A DNA stretch of 36,613 nucleotides from CAYNYF01 sp964401385 (GTDB lineage: Bacteria; Planctomycetota; Phycisphaerae; SM23-33), in contig CAYNYF010000040.1 in assembly GCA_964401385.1 (NCBI GenBank), positions 1 to 36,613 on the forward strand, given 5' to 3'. A program made the translations under genes and the position numbers. Numbering within the stretch: position 1 is the stretch's first letter; every line of letters begins with the position of its first letter. Below, piece by piece: positions 8,011-16,358 of the stretch. The notes beneath the pieces are model-generated. The model saw only the letters and a list, made by a program, of their open reading frames with translations. It was not told where the DNA came from and made no database searches.

Positions 8011-9788
8011 ACGCGCCGGAAAAGGGACCGCGCCTGGGCGAGACCCTCATCGAGGAGGGAGCCCTTTCCCAGGAGCAGCTCAGCCGCGCCCTCGCCGAGC
8101 AGAAAATTTCCGGGCGCATGCTCGGCGAAATGCTCGTGGAGCAGGGGCTGGTCAAGCCGGTGGCGATCGTCCGCGTGCTGGGAAAGATGCTGGGCGTGCC
8201 TTCCTGCCTGCTGCGTCACGGCCTGATCGACCCGTCCCTGCTGAAGCTGATCGGCCAGGAGGAGGCCGAGCGGGCCAAGGTCATCCCCATGTTCAAGGTG
8301 CACGACACCTTAACGGTGGCGATGGCCGAGCCGCAGTCGCTGCCGACGATAGACAGGCTCCGAAAGCTCACCGGCTGCAAGATACGCTCGGTGCTGGCGC
8401 TGGAGTCGAACATCCTCGAGTTCGTCAAGAAATACGCAAGCGGCGACATGGACGTGAACGCTTTCCTGGCGTCCTTGGCCGAATCCGACGTGGAGGTCAT
8501 CGAGCGCGAGACCGTCGACGAGGGGCCGACCACGGACCTGGACAACATGGTCGAAGGCAGTCCTATCGTAAACCTGGTCAACATGGCCTTGCTGACGGCC
8601 ATCAAGGACGGCGCCAGCGACATCCACATCGAGCCGGACAAGCAAGGCACCCGAATCCGCTACCGGATCGACGGGGTGCTGCGCGAACTCATGAACCCCC
8701 CCGCGGGCATGCACGCGGCGATCGTTTCGCGCGTGAAGGTGATCGGCAAAATGGACATCGCCGAGAAGAGGCTGCCGCAGGAGGGGCGCGTCCACATCGT
8801 CGCCGAGGGGCGCGAAATCGACCTGCGCGTATCCAGCATGCCCACCTTGCTGGGCGAGAAAGTCGTGATGCGCGTTCTGGACAAGGCCAATTTGCGGCTC
8901 CGGATGGAGGACCTGGGCTTTCGCTCGGAAACGCTTGCCGCCTTCCATCGAATGCTGAACCAGCCGCATGGCCTGGTGCTTGTGACCGGCCCCACCGGCA
9001 GCGGCAAAACCACCACGCTGTACTCGGCTTTGGATCTGCTGCGGAGCCCCGAGCGAAACATCATGACCGTCGAGGACCCGGTCGAGTATCAGCTCGACAT
9101 GATCAATCAGATCCAGGTGCAGGAGTCGATCGGTCTGACGTTCGCCAGAGTGCTGCGCAGCACCGTGCGTCAGGACCCCGACGTCATCATGGTGGGAGAG
9201 ATCCGGGACGAGGAAACCGCGCACGTGGCGGTGCAGGCGGCCCTCACCGGACACCTCGTTCTTGCCACTCTCCACACCAACGACGCCCCCAGCGCGATCT
9301 CGCGGCTGCTGGACATGAACGTGGAGTCGTACCTGCTTTCCGGCGCCCTGAACGGCGTGGTGGCCCAGCGGTTGACGAGAACCGTCTGTCTCAACTGCGT
9401 GACGAAATACTATCCGTCCGAGAACGCGCTGGCGGACGCCGCCTTGACGGGAAAGTCCGGCCGGGTCTTTCACAAGGGCGTGGGATGCCAGCGCTGCCAC
9501 AACTCCGGCTTCCTCTCCCGAGTCGGCATTTACGAGGTCATGGAGATAACGCCCGAGCTGCGCAGGATGATCCACCAAGCCGCGCCGTCTCACGAACTCC
9601 GCGAGGAGCTGCGCAGACATGGCGTGCGAACGCTGCGGGAAGAGGGCGTCGTGATCGCCCTGGAGGGCAGGAGCAGCCTGGAGGAAGTTCTTCGCGTGAC
9701 GCAGATTGACAGCGCGCTACTGCCGTCGTCCGGCCGTGATGAGGCCGTCGCGACGGCGGCGGCCGGCGGCCGCGGAGGGGGCGGATAG
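8007..9788 (+). CDS. Type II secretion / type IV pilus assembly ATPase (GspE/PilB)
   Basis: 593 residues. The N-terminal MshEN-like region is about 1-150 (LGETLIEEGALSQEQLSRAL). The catalytic core has Walker A GPTGSGKT at 328-335, the Asp box (TVEDPVEYQ), Walker B with VGEIRDEETA, and the His box (LATLHTNDA). A C-terminal zinc tetracysteine module has Cys461, Cys464, Cys494 and Cys497. All hallmarks of an active extension/secretion ATPase are present. The start is GTG at 8007 with GAGGAG 6 bases upstream, overlapping the STAS stop by 4 bases. It powers pseudopilus or pilus assembly from the cytoplasmic face of the inner membrane. PilB and GspE cannot be told apart by eye. Confidence 0.95.
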   Translation: MNAPEKGPRLGETLIEEGALSQEQLSRALAEQKISGRMLGEMLVEQGLVKPVAIVRVLGKMLGVPSCLLRHGLIDPSLLKLIGQEEAERAKVIPMFKVHDTLTVAMAEPQSLPTIDRLRKLTGCKIRSVLALESNILEFVKKYASGDMDVNAFLASLAESDVEVIERETVDEGPTTDLDNMVEGSPIVNLVNMALLTAIKDGASDIHIEPDKQGTRIRYRIDGVLRELMNPPAGMHAAIVSRVKVIGKMDIAEKRLPQEGRVHIVAEGREIDLRVSSMPTLLGEKVVMRVLDKANLRLRMEDLGFRSETLAAFHRMLNQPHGLVLVTGPTGSGKTTTLYSALDLLRSPERNIMTVEDPVEYQLDMINQIQVQESIGLTFARVLRSTVRQDPDVIMVGEIRDEETAHVAVQAALTGHLVLATLHTNDAPSAISRLLDMNVESYLLSGALNGVVAQRLTRTVCLNCVTKYYPSENALADAALTGKSGRVFHKGVGCQRCHNSGFLSRVGIYEVMEITPELRRMIHQAAPSHELREELRRHGVRTLREEGVVIALEGRSSLEEVLRVTQIDSALLPSSGRDEAVATAAAGGRGGGG

Positions 9789-9789
9789 C

Positions 9790-11016
9790 ATGAAGATCGG
9801 GTATCGAGGCTTCAATAAGTCGGGGCGGGAGGTGACCGATACGATCGACGCCCGCAGCCCCGCGGAGGCGGCCGAGTCCCTGCGCCGCCGCGGGCTGTAC
9901 GTGGCGGAGATGACACAGGCGGGCGAATCGCTCTCGTCGGCGGGCAAGCGCGTCCGGTGGCTCGGGCGCGGGCGCCGACTGAAAGACCTGTCCATGTTCA
10001 CCCGGCAGTTGTACGTTCTGGTTTCCTCGGGCACGCAGCTCGTTCAGGCGCTGGGGGCGCTGGAGCGCCAAGTCAAGGAAGGGTCGTGGCGGGACGCCAT
10101 CGCACACACACGCCGGCAGGTCGAGGAGGGCGCTACTCTGGCCGAAGCCATGGCGGCCTACCCGGAATACTTCGATCCGATCTACCTCAGCCTGGTGACC
10201 GCGGGTGAGTCGGCGGGAAACCTGCCGATCATGCTGGAGCGCCTCGGCAAGTTGACGCAAAAGCGCCTCCAGATACGGAATTCCATACTCGGTGCGATGA
10301 TTTATCCGGTCTTGTTGCTCGTACTGGCCAGTGCCGTGTTGACGGTGATGCTGCTGTTCGTGGTCCCGCGTTTCGCGGGTCTGTTCGAGGAGCTGGAGGT
10401 CCCGCTGCCGGCCTCCACCAAGACGCTCATCGGGCTTAGCCACGCGCTGGAATCGTACTGGTGGGCGCTGCTGATTATCATCGGCGGCGGAGTGGCCGCG
10501 TTGAGGGCCTACCTGAAAAGCCCCGCGGGCAAAGAAGCGCATGACACGGCGCTGCTCAGGCTGCCGGGTGTCAACCGGATCGTGCGGAACTTCGCCACCG
10601 CCCGTATCACCAGGCTGCTGGGCGTCCTGCTTGAGGGCCATGTTCCCGTGCTCGAGGCGCTGCGACTGACGCGCAATGGAGCCGGGAACGTCCATTACGC
10701 CGGCCTCATCACCCAGGCCGAAGAGGCCGTCACGCAAGGCGATCCCATCAGCTCGGCCTTCTTAGAGAGCGACCTGATCGCCCCGTCGATCTCCGAGGCG
10801 GTCAAGAGCGGCGAGCAGAGCGGGCGCGTGGGCCCCTTGCTGCTGGACATCTCCGATTTCCTGGACGAGGAAAACGAAATCATCACGCGCTCGCTGATGA
10901 GCATTATCGAACCGGTGATTCTTATTTTTCTGGGCGCCCTCGTCGCGTTTGTGGCCCTGAGCCTGTTCATGCCGCTGTTCGACCTGACGAGCATGACTCG
11001 CGGAGGTGCCGCGTGA
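9790..11016 (+). CDS. Inner-membrane platform protein (GspF/PilC)
   Basis: 408 residues. It has the usual N-terminal segment (MKIGYRGFNKSG) and two T2SSF domains, the first beginning near FTRQLYVLVSSG and the second near RITRLLGVLLEG. Three membrane segments lie near residues 175-200, 220-245 and 375-400. Length and order match GspF/PilC. The start at 9790 is chosen because MKIGYRGF is the family N-terminus and GGAGG lies 11 bases upstream; the frame is open further upstream but that part is Arg-rich and unlike the family. It begins one base after the ATPase stop. It is the membrane anchor for the ATPase and for pilin polymerisation. Confidence 0.94.
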   Translation: MKIGYRGFNKSGREVTDTIDARSPAEAAESLRRRGLYVAEMTQAGESLSSAGKRVRWLGRGRRLKDLSMFTRQLYVLVSSGTQLVQALGALERQVKEGSWRDAIAHTRRQVEEGATLAEAMAAYPEYFDPIYLSLVTAGESAGNLPIMLERLGKLTQKRLQIRNSILGAMIYPVLLLVLASAVLTVMLLFVVPRFAGLFEELEVPLPASTKTLIGLSHALESYWWALLIIIGGGVAALRAYLKSPAGKEAHDTALLRLPGVNRIVRNFATARITRLLGVLLEGHVPVLEALRLTRNGAGNVHYAGLITQAEEAVTQGDPISSAFLESDLIAPSISEAVKSGEQSGRVGPLLLDISDFLDEENEIITRSLMSIIEPVILIFLGALVAFVALSLFMPLFDLTSMTRGGAA

Positions 11017-12074
11017 GGTGGCTGGGGCGGGCAAGACGAACCCCGATCGGGATCGATATTGGCGGACGCCATATCAAGGCCGCCCAGTTGAGCCGGCTCC
11101 GCAACGGCTGGCGCGTGGAGGCGATCGCGTCCTTCCCGCGGATGGATCAGCACGAGGGCATCGATCGCCGACAGGTGCGACACGTGCGGGACGTGCTCTT
11201 TCGCCAGGGATTCACGGGCAAGAACGTGGTTCTCGCCGTGCCCAGGCAACACCTGATGACCGGCATTCTGGAGCTTCCGCCGCGGGCGTCCGGGGCGCCG
11301 CTGGATGAGATCGCCCGGCTGGAGTTCGCCCGGGTTCAGAAGTGCCGGCCCGAATCGGTGGAGCTGGCGTACTGGGATTTGCCCCGAACGAGCCGCGCCA
11401 ATGACGCGACACACGTCATGGCGGCCGCATGCAGCCACGCCAGCGCGGGGACCATCCTGGACGCCTTCGAGCAGGAAGGACTGGAGGTGCTCGCGCTCGA
11501 CATCCACGCCTGGGCGGTGGCTCGGGCGTGTAAGCCCGTGCTCGGCGGCGACGGCCGCATCACCGGCGCGCTCGACATCGGCTGGGCTTCGGCCCAGTTG
11601 GTCCTGCTGCGCGAGGGTGTGGTCATTTACGAACGGGCGCTCGGCGACGCGGGAATCCAGCCGTTGTCTGCGGCTCTCGGTAAACGGCTGGAACTCGATT
11701 CGGACTCGCTCGATCTTCTCCTGCTTGAAATCGGCGCCCGGTCAGACTCAGACGCCCAGAGCCAACAGAAGCAGGCCTTCGACGACATCCGCGGCATGGT
11801 CTCCAGCCATCTGGATCGAATCGCCGAGGAATTGCAGGCCCCCTTCTCGTACGCGGTTCACCGCTACCCTGACGCGCGGGTCGAGCGCCTTCTTCTGCTG
11901 GGTGGCGGCGCGTCAATTCCCGGCGCCGCCGATCACCTGGCTTCGGCTCTGAACACCGAGGTCCGCGCCGTGGCGCCGGCGGATTTGGCGGATTGCCCGA
12001 AGCCGTTGATCGAGGGCTACAGTGATCCCAGACTGATCGTATCGATCGGCCTGGCCCAGTCTGCCGATGGATGA
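11013..12074 (+). CDS. PilM-like actin-fold pilus assembly protein
   Basis: 353 residues. The N-terminal phosphate-binding motif GIDIGGRHIKAAQL and the late adenosine motif LLGGGASIPGAADHL are typical of PilM, a cytoplasmic actin/FtsA-like protein that binds the N-terminus of PilN. The start is GTG at 11013, overlapping the GspF stop by 4 bases (GTGA); GGAGG lies just upstream. With the next three genes it forms a PilM-N-O-P alignment subcomplex, which is a type IV pilus trait; GspL would combine PilM and PilN in one chain. Confidence 0.88.
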   Translation: MRWLGRARRTPIGIDIGGRHIKAAQLSRLRNGWRVEAIASFPRMDQHEGIDRRQVRHVRDVLFRQGFTGKNVVLAVPRQHLMTGILELPPRASGAPLDEIARLEFARVQKCRPESVELAYWDLPRTSRANDATHVMAAACSHASAGTILDAFEQEGLEVLALDIHAWAVARACKPVLGGDGRITGALDIGWASAQLVLLREGVVIYERALGDAGIQPLSAALGKRLELDSDSLDLLLLEIGARSDSDAQSQQKQAFDDIRGMVSSHLDRIAEELQAPFSYAVHRYPDARVERLLLLGGGASIPGAADHLASALNTEVRAVAPADLADCPKPLIEGYSDPRLIVSIGLAQSADG

Positions 12075-12684
12075 TGCCATGTACAGTGTGAACCTCATCC
12101 CGGCGTCCAGACGTCAAGTGAGGCGCCGCCGCGTTCGCAGGCGCGGCTGGCTGGGCGTTTGCGCCGTCTACGGGGCGCTGCTTCTGGCCGCTTTCTTGAT
12201 CTCCGACCTCGCTTGGGGCGGCGGCGACCGCTCCGTTCCGGATGAACTCCGCCGGGCGGCGGCGACGATCGAACAGTTGCAGGCCGCCTCCGCCGAGGCG
12301 GAGGGCAAGCTCGCCCAAGCCGACTGGGCTCTCAGCGCCAGCCGGGCGGTCGGCACCCAGCCGGAGCTGAACGTGCTGCTGGCGCTGCTGGCCAAGAGCC
12401 TGGACGACGAGCTGGTCCTGAGCCGCTGCCAGCTTGAGTGGCTGCGGCAGGGCGACCCGAAAACAGTGCCGTCCGCGCAGGCGAAGAAGGGATTCAACCT
12501 GGAAGTAGCCGGCTTTGCCCGGACCCAGGCCGCCGTTTCACGGTTTGTCCTCCGGCTCGAGCGCGCCAGCGTGTTCGATCAGGTCCGCCTGGTGAAGGCC
12601 AACCGCGAGGCCTTCCTTGCCGGTCAAGCCGTCGCCTTTCTGGTGGAATGCCTGCTCGAGGAAAAGGACGGCACGATCCGGTGA
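12067..12684 (+). CDS. PilN-like inner-membrane alignment protein
   Basis: 205 residues. It starts MDDAMYSVNLIP, close to the conserved PilN cytoplasmic tail that PilM binds. A very Arg-rich stretch follows, then one membrane segment (about 28-50), a coiled coil, and a periplasmic ferredoxin-like region. The gene overlaps the PilM gene by 8 bases. An in-frame ATG at 12079 is the alternative start; neither has a clear Shine-Dalgarno sequence, which suits translational coupling. The identification rests on position, topology and the N-terminal motif rather than overall similarity. Confidence 0.8.
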   Translation: MDDAMYSVNLIPASRRQVRRRRVRRRGWLGVCAVYGALLLAAFLISDLAWGGGDRSVPDELRRAAATIEQLQAASAEAEGKLAQADWALSASRAVGTQPELNVLLALLAKSLDDELVLSRCQLEWLRQGDPKTVPSAQAKKGFNLEVAGFARTQAAVSRFVLRLERASVFDQVRLVKANREAFLAGQAVAFLVECLLEEKDGTIR

Positions 12685-13256
12685 AGCCGATGGACTGGAA
12701 AAGCTGGAGATTGTGGCGCTTGGATGCCGCCGGCGCGGCCACGTGTGTTGCGCTTACGCTGCTGGCCTACTTTGCCGGCTTCCGCCCGCTCGCTTCCAGC
12801 CACGCGGCCTCCGCCATCAGGGGGAACGAGCTGGGCCGGCAGCGCCGGAAGTGTTCGGAGTTGAGAAGCTCGTTGGCGGCGCTGGAGGCCCGGCTGGTGG
12901 ACGCACGGCAGGAGCTGGCGAAGAGCCCGATTCGACTTCGATCCGGCCGTCACGTGAACCAGCGAATCGCCGAGATCACCGAGCTTGCCGGCAGTTGCGG
13001 ACTCAAGGTCGACGATATCGGGCTGGGGCAGGCCTTCAGCACTTCCCACTACAGGGCCATACCCATCCAGGTGGCCGGCACCGGAAGCTATGGCACCTCC
13101 ATGGTATTCCTGCAACGGCTCCACCAAACATTCCCCGACACCGCGGTGTCGAAGCTGGAGCTGCTCCGAGCCGCCCAGCGCCGTTCGATGCTTTCCACGT
13201 TCAAGCTGTCGCTGCTGTGGTATGCCGCTCCTGAAGACGGTCCGCCGGAGAAATAA
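12681..13256 (+). CDS. PilO-like inner-membrane alignment protein
   Basis: 191 residues. A short cytoplasmic N-terminus (VKPMDWKSW) precedes a membrane segment at about 17-36, a coiled coil (about 45-90), and a C-terminal domain with VAGTGSYGTSMVFLQRL, the strand and helix typical of PilO/GspM ferredoxin-like folds. The GTG start at 12681 overlaps the PilN stop by 4 bases (GTGA). The frame is open far upstream, but that part runs through the PilN gene. PilN and PilO dimerise in the periplasm and connect the inner-membrane platform to PilP and the secretin. Confidence 0.8.
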   Translation: MKPMDWKSWRLWRLDAAGAATCVALTLLAYFAGFRPLASSHAASAIRGNELGRQRRKCSELRSSLAALEARLVDARQELAKSPIRLRSGRHVNQRIAEITELAGSCGLKVDDIGLGQAFSTSHYRAIPIQVAGTGSYGTSMVFLQRLHQTFPDTAVSKLELLRAAQRRSMLSTFKLSLLWYAAPEDGPPEK

Positions 13257-13306
13257 CGCCGGGCGCGGTTGCCGGAGCGGACCCCATATCGTCTGCTTCA
13301 ATTGAC

Positions 13307-13885
13307 ATGGCACCCTCAAAAAAGCCCAAGCTCGTCGTCTGCATACTTGGATTGGCGGTTGCCGCTCTGGTGGCGGATCGGGCCCTGCTGGGCTCCGGCA
13401 AGCCCGGCCCGAAGGAGGCGACAGCGGAGCCGTCGGCTGCTCCCGCCGCAGCTACGAACACGCCGGCGAAATGTCCGCCCGCGACCCCCCGGCAAAGCCG
13501 TGAAACCGTCCAGGAGTCCCTCACCTGCCGTCTTAAGGCCATATCGGAAGCCGACGGCTTCGACTCGGCGAAGGTCAGGGACGCATTCTGTCTGGCTCCG
13601 GCCTGGGCCAAAGACCTGGGGCCGGCCGTGCCCTCCAGCCCGGAGCAGGACAAGGCCAAGCAGCTCAAAATGGACCATCAGCTCATGGCGGTCATGATGG
13701 CCCGGGAAGGCGGCTATGCCATCGTCGACGGCAAGTGCCTCAGGATCGGCCAGGTGCTGGATGGGTTCACGCTCATCTCGGTAACGGAGCACTCGGCCGT
13801 GCTGGAATCAGACGGCCTCCGCGTGGAGTTGAAGGTGCCCCGCACCGAGGACGAGGAAGGTCTCGATAACTCCAGTAACGGCTGA
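13307..13885 (+). CDS. PilP/GspC-like periplasmic connector
   Basis: 192 residues. One membrane segment (about 8-28) is followed by an Ala/Pro-rich linker (30-65), a helical part, and a small C-terminal beta domain (about 130-180: AIVDGKCLRIGQVLDGFTLISV, then VLESDGLRVELKV). The layout matches GspC or PilP, whose C-terminal homology domain contacts the secretin. There is no lipobox, so a GspC-type membrane anchor fits better than lipoprotein PilP. It lies 50 bases after the PilO-like gene. No Shine-Dalgarno sequence is obvious. Confidence 0.7.
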   Translation: MAPSKKPKLVVCILGLAVAALVADRALLGSGKPGPKEATAEPSAAPAAATNTPAKCPPATPRQSRETVQESLTCRLKAISEADGFDSAKVRDAFCLAPAWAKDLGPAVPSSPEQDKAKQLKMDHQLMAVMMAREGGYAIVDGKCLRIGQVLDGFTLISVTEHSAVLESDGLRVELKVPRTEDEEGLDNSSNG

Positions 13886-14029
13886 GCCTTACCAAGCGGA
13901 ACCTTCCCCGAAAAAATGCCGAACGCAACCAGCGGGTAACTAAAGTGATCTCCTTGGCAGGACGATGGATGCGATAGCGAAATCCACCTTTGCCAGCCCT
14001 TGAGAGGGCGAAACCTTAGGAGAATGCAC

Positions 14030-14506
14030 ATGCTTAGACACAGACATGCGGGCAACAAAGGGTTCAGCTTGCTGGAACTGGTGATTGTGATCGTGATCCT
14101 GGCCATTATCGCGGCCATCGCCATTCCACGCATGAGCCGCGGGTCGGCCGGTGCTGCGGATTCGGCCCTCAGCTCGAACCTGGCGGTGTTGAGGAACGCC
14201 ATCGACCTCTTCGCGGCCGAGCACACCGGGACGTTTCCCAAGGTGGCCACCATCGTCGCGCAGTTGACGCAGTACTCAGACGCCGGGGGTGCCGCCCAGG
14301 CGTCGATGGACGGGACCCACATCTACGGGCCGTACGTGCGGAAGATCCCCCCTCTGCCCGTCGGCGCCAAGGTGGGCAAGACCGACATCGCCGCTGGTGA
14401 CGGGGGCAGCGTCGGCTGGATCTACGACGAGGACACCGGCGAGATCAGCGCCAACTGCGCCGACAGCGAGAAGGACGTTAGCGGGACGCAATATAACCAG
14501 TACTGA
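14030..14506 (+). CDS. Major pseudopilin, GspG-like
   Basis: 158 residues. A class III signal peptide of 11 residues ends in G/FSLLE: cleavage after Gly11, Glu at mature position 5. The hydrophobic helix LELVIVIVILAIIAAIAIP follows. The globular part is short and Gly/Asp-rich, with GWIYDEDTGEI near the C-terminus, as in GspG-type pilins. AGGAG (14018-14022) lies 7 bases before the ATG at 14030 but only 1 before the ATG at 14024, which sets the start. It is the first pilin after the assembly genes and is set apart by intergenic gaps of 144 and 278 bases, consistent with separate, higher expression. Confidence 0.92.
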   Translation: MLRHRHAGNKGFSLLELVIVIVILAIIAAIAIPRMSRGSAGAADSALSSNLAVLRNAIDLFAAEHTGTFPKVATIVAQLTQYSDAGGAAQASMDGTHIYGPYVRKIPPLPVGAKVGKTDIAAGDGGSVGWIYDEDTGEISANCADSEKDVSGTQYNQY

Positions 14507-14509
14507 TCT

Positions 14510-14524
14510 CCAGGCCTCGCCTGG
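14510..14524 (+). terminator. Hairpin just after the major pseudopilin stop
   Basis: A perfect 6-base-pair stem (14510-14515 with 14519-14524) and a 3-base loop begins 3 bases after the stop. There is no U-run. It may act as a partial terminator or an mRNA 3' stabiliser, letting the major pseudopilin be made in excess of the minor ones downstream. The rest of the 278-base gap to 14785 shows no gene. Confidence 0.4.
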
Positions 14525-14784
14525 CGTCCACTGGCCCGCCCGCGGAGATGTTCCTCGAAACGAAAACGGGCTGAAGTGGTCCCAAGGGCCGCCCGGCGGC
14601 GTTTACAGACAACAGCACGCTGGGCGGCTCATGTGGTAGTTGGGCGCTATCCGGCGATTCGCTTCGGCGAGGGCCCTGGCGCTCACGGGCGAGCCACACG
14701 CAGCCCCTCGTCAACGTCGCAGCGGAAGCGGATGTCATCTGGCGCCCAGGCGAGCGTAAGGCCCGGTCCGGCTGGAGAGTCGCT

Positions 14785-15270
14785 ATGATCAGATCGGCAC
14801 CGCGAAGCTGGGGCGATCGGCCGCGCGGGGCCTTCACCCTGATCGAGCTGGTGGTGGTCCTGCTGATCATGGCCACCCTGGCCGCCATTGCCATTCCCCG
14901 GTACGCCAACGCCACCACCCGCTACCGCGCCGAGACGGCCGCCCGGCGAATCGTGGCCGACCTGGCTTTGGCCCGATCCAGCGCCTCTATGTACAGCAGC
15001 ACGGTGACTGTGAACTTCGACGTTTCCAGCAACACCTTGTCGATGCCCGGCGTCAGTCACATGGACAAGGCTTCCCTGGACTACCTGGTGGATTTCAACA
15101 AGCGCCCGTATCGGGCGGACCTGATCTGGGCCGACTTTGGAGGGACCCCGGCCGTGAGTTTCGACGGCTACGGCATGCCGGACAGCGGCGGCACGATCGT
15201 CGTTCGCGTCGGAGAGGTTGAGAAAACTGTCACCCTCGATCCGAGCACGGGAGAAGCGACAGTGCAATGA
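14785..15270 (+). CDS. Minor pseudopilin, GspH-like, with Ala at the cleavage site
   Basis: 161 residues. The prepilin motif is R-G-A/FTLIELVVVLLI, with Glu at mature position 5 (Glu21). The residue before the Phe is Ala16 rather than the usual Gly, so prepilin peptidase must accept Ala at -1. The mature N-terminal helix is followed by a small beta-rich globular domain, as in GspH/FimT. GGAG lies 7 bases before the start. The last four bases overlap the next gene (ATGA). Confidence 0.85.
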   Translation: MIRSAPRSWGDRPRGAFTLIELVVVLLIMATLAAIAIPRYANATTRYRAETAARRIVADLALARSSASMYSSTVTVNFDVSSNTLSMPGVSHMDKASLDYLVDFNKRPYRADLIWADFGGTPAVSFDGYGMPDSGGTIVVRVGEVEKTVTLDPSTGEATVQ

Positions 15271-16358
15271 AACCCTCCGCCCGCACACCATGCCGGCTCT
15301 CGCCGTGGCCAAGCCCTCACGGCGGACTCACGCTGGTGGAGATGGTCGTCGCCATCGCCATCATCTCCATTCTGATGGTCTCCGTGACCTCTGCGATTTT
15401 GATCGCCAGCCGGGCCCTGCCCGAGGCCGACGGCCCCGCCGCCCGGGGCCTCGACGCCGCCCGCGTGGCCGATCAGATCGCCGCCGAGCTGTATTCGGCC
15501 GTATCAGTCAGCCTGTGTTCCGCGACGACAATCGAGTTCACCGTCGAACGCAGCGGCGTCACCCACACCATCAGATACGAATGGTCGGGCACGCCCGGGG
15601 ACCCCCTCATCCGCCAATACGACGGCGGAGCGGCCGTCACCGTCCTGGACAACGTGCAAGAGTTCAACTTGGCGTACAATTGCAGGACAGTCGAGGAAGA
15701 ACCTGCGGACACCGAGGGCCCCGAAGAGCTGTTCATCGCCCAGGACAGCAGCAATTCCGGAACACAGGCCACGTGCTCCATCGCCGACAACAACTGGCTG
15801 GCCCAGTATTTCATGCCGTCGCTGCCGCCGGATGCCCTTAGCTGGCGGGTGACGCGCGTTTCATTCGAGGCCAAGCCGAAAAGCCCGAAAGCCCAGACAC
15901 TTACCGTCCAGGTCAGAACGGCCACCACAGGCGGGCTGCCCACCACCCTGGTCGTGGACTCCGTCTCGGTCCCCGAGGCGGACTTACCCACGGGGTCCTG
16001 GCACGAGGTATCCTTTTCAAACGCCGGCGGCCTCTCCCCCTCACAAGGGTGTGTCATTGCCTTTCTGGGACAAGGGGGAGGGATCGCGGCGCAGCTGAGC
16101 TATGGCACCGGCAGCGTCACTACCCCCGGCACCTACGCCTGCACCGGCGACTCCCTGGAAAACTGGGTGATGATGCCCGACTGGGACGTCTGGCTTTGGG
16201 TGTGGGGCAAGGTGACGACGCCCGGTTCGGGCGCGCCGCCCAGCGGCGCTCAGTTGCTTTCGGTGGAGATCGCCTTGCAGGCCGGCAGCGAAACGTGGTC
16301 CAGGGCGCGGACAGCGGCCCTGCTGCTAAACCAGCCGGAGGTCGGTACTGAACCGTGA
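15267..16358 (+). CDS. Minor pseudopilin, GspJ-like, with inserted beta-sandwich domain
   Basis: 363 residues, much longer than a usual GspJ (about 200). The prepilin site is G20/LTLVE with Glu25, followed by the hydrophobic helix to about 48. A pilin-like part reads VLDNVQEFNLAY near 127-137. Residues about 155-318 form an extra beta-rich domain (WRVTRVSFEAK, TLTVQVRTAT, WHEVSFSNAGGLSP, DWDVWLWVWGKVTTPG) resembling the jelly-roll domains of surface-anchored proteins. The pilin fold then resumes with LLSVEIALQAG, so the domain sits inside the pilin rather than at its end. The start overlaps the previous stop by 4 bases (ATGA). Confidence 0.82.
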   Translation: MKPSARTPCRLSPWPSPHGGLTLVEMVVAIAIISILMVSVTSAILIASRALPEADGPAARGLDAARVADQIAAELYSAVSVSLCSATTIEFTVERSGVTHTIRYEWSGTPGDPLIRQYDGGAAVTVLDNVQEFNLAYNCRTVEEEPADTEGPEELFIAQDSSNSGTQATCSIADNNWLAQYFMPSLPPDALSWRVTRVSFEAKPKSPKAQTLTVQVRTATTGGLPTTLVVDSVSVPEADLPTGSWHEVSFSNAGGLSPSQGCVIAFLGQGGGIAAQLSYGTGSVTTPGTYACTGDSLENWVMMPDWDVWLWVWGKVTTPGSGAPPSGAQLLSVEIALQAGSETWSRARTAALLLNQPEVGTEP

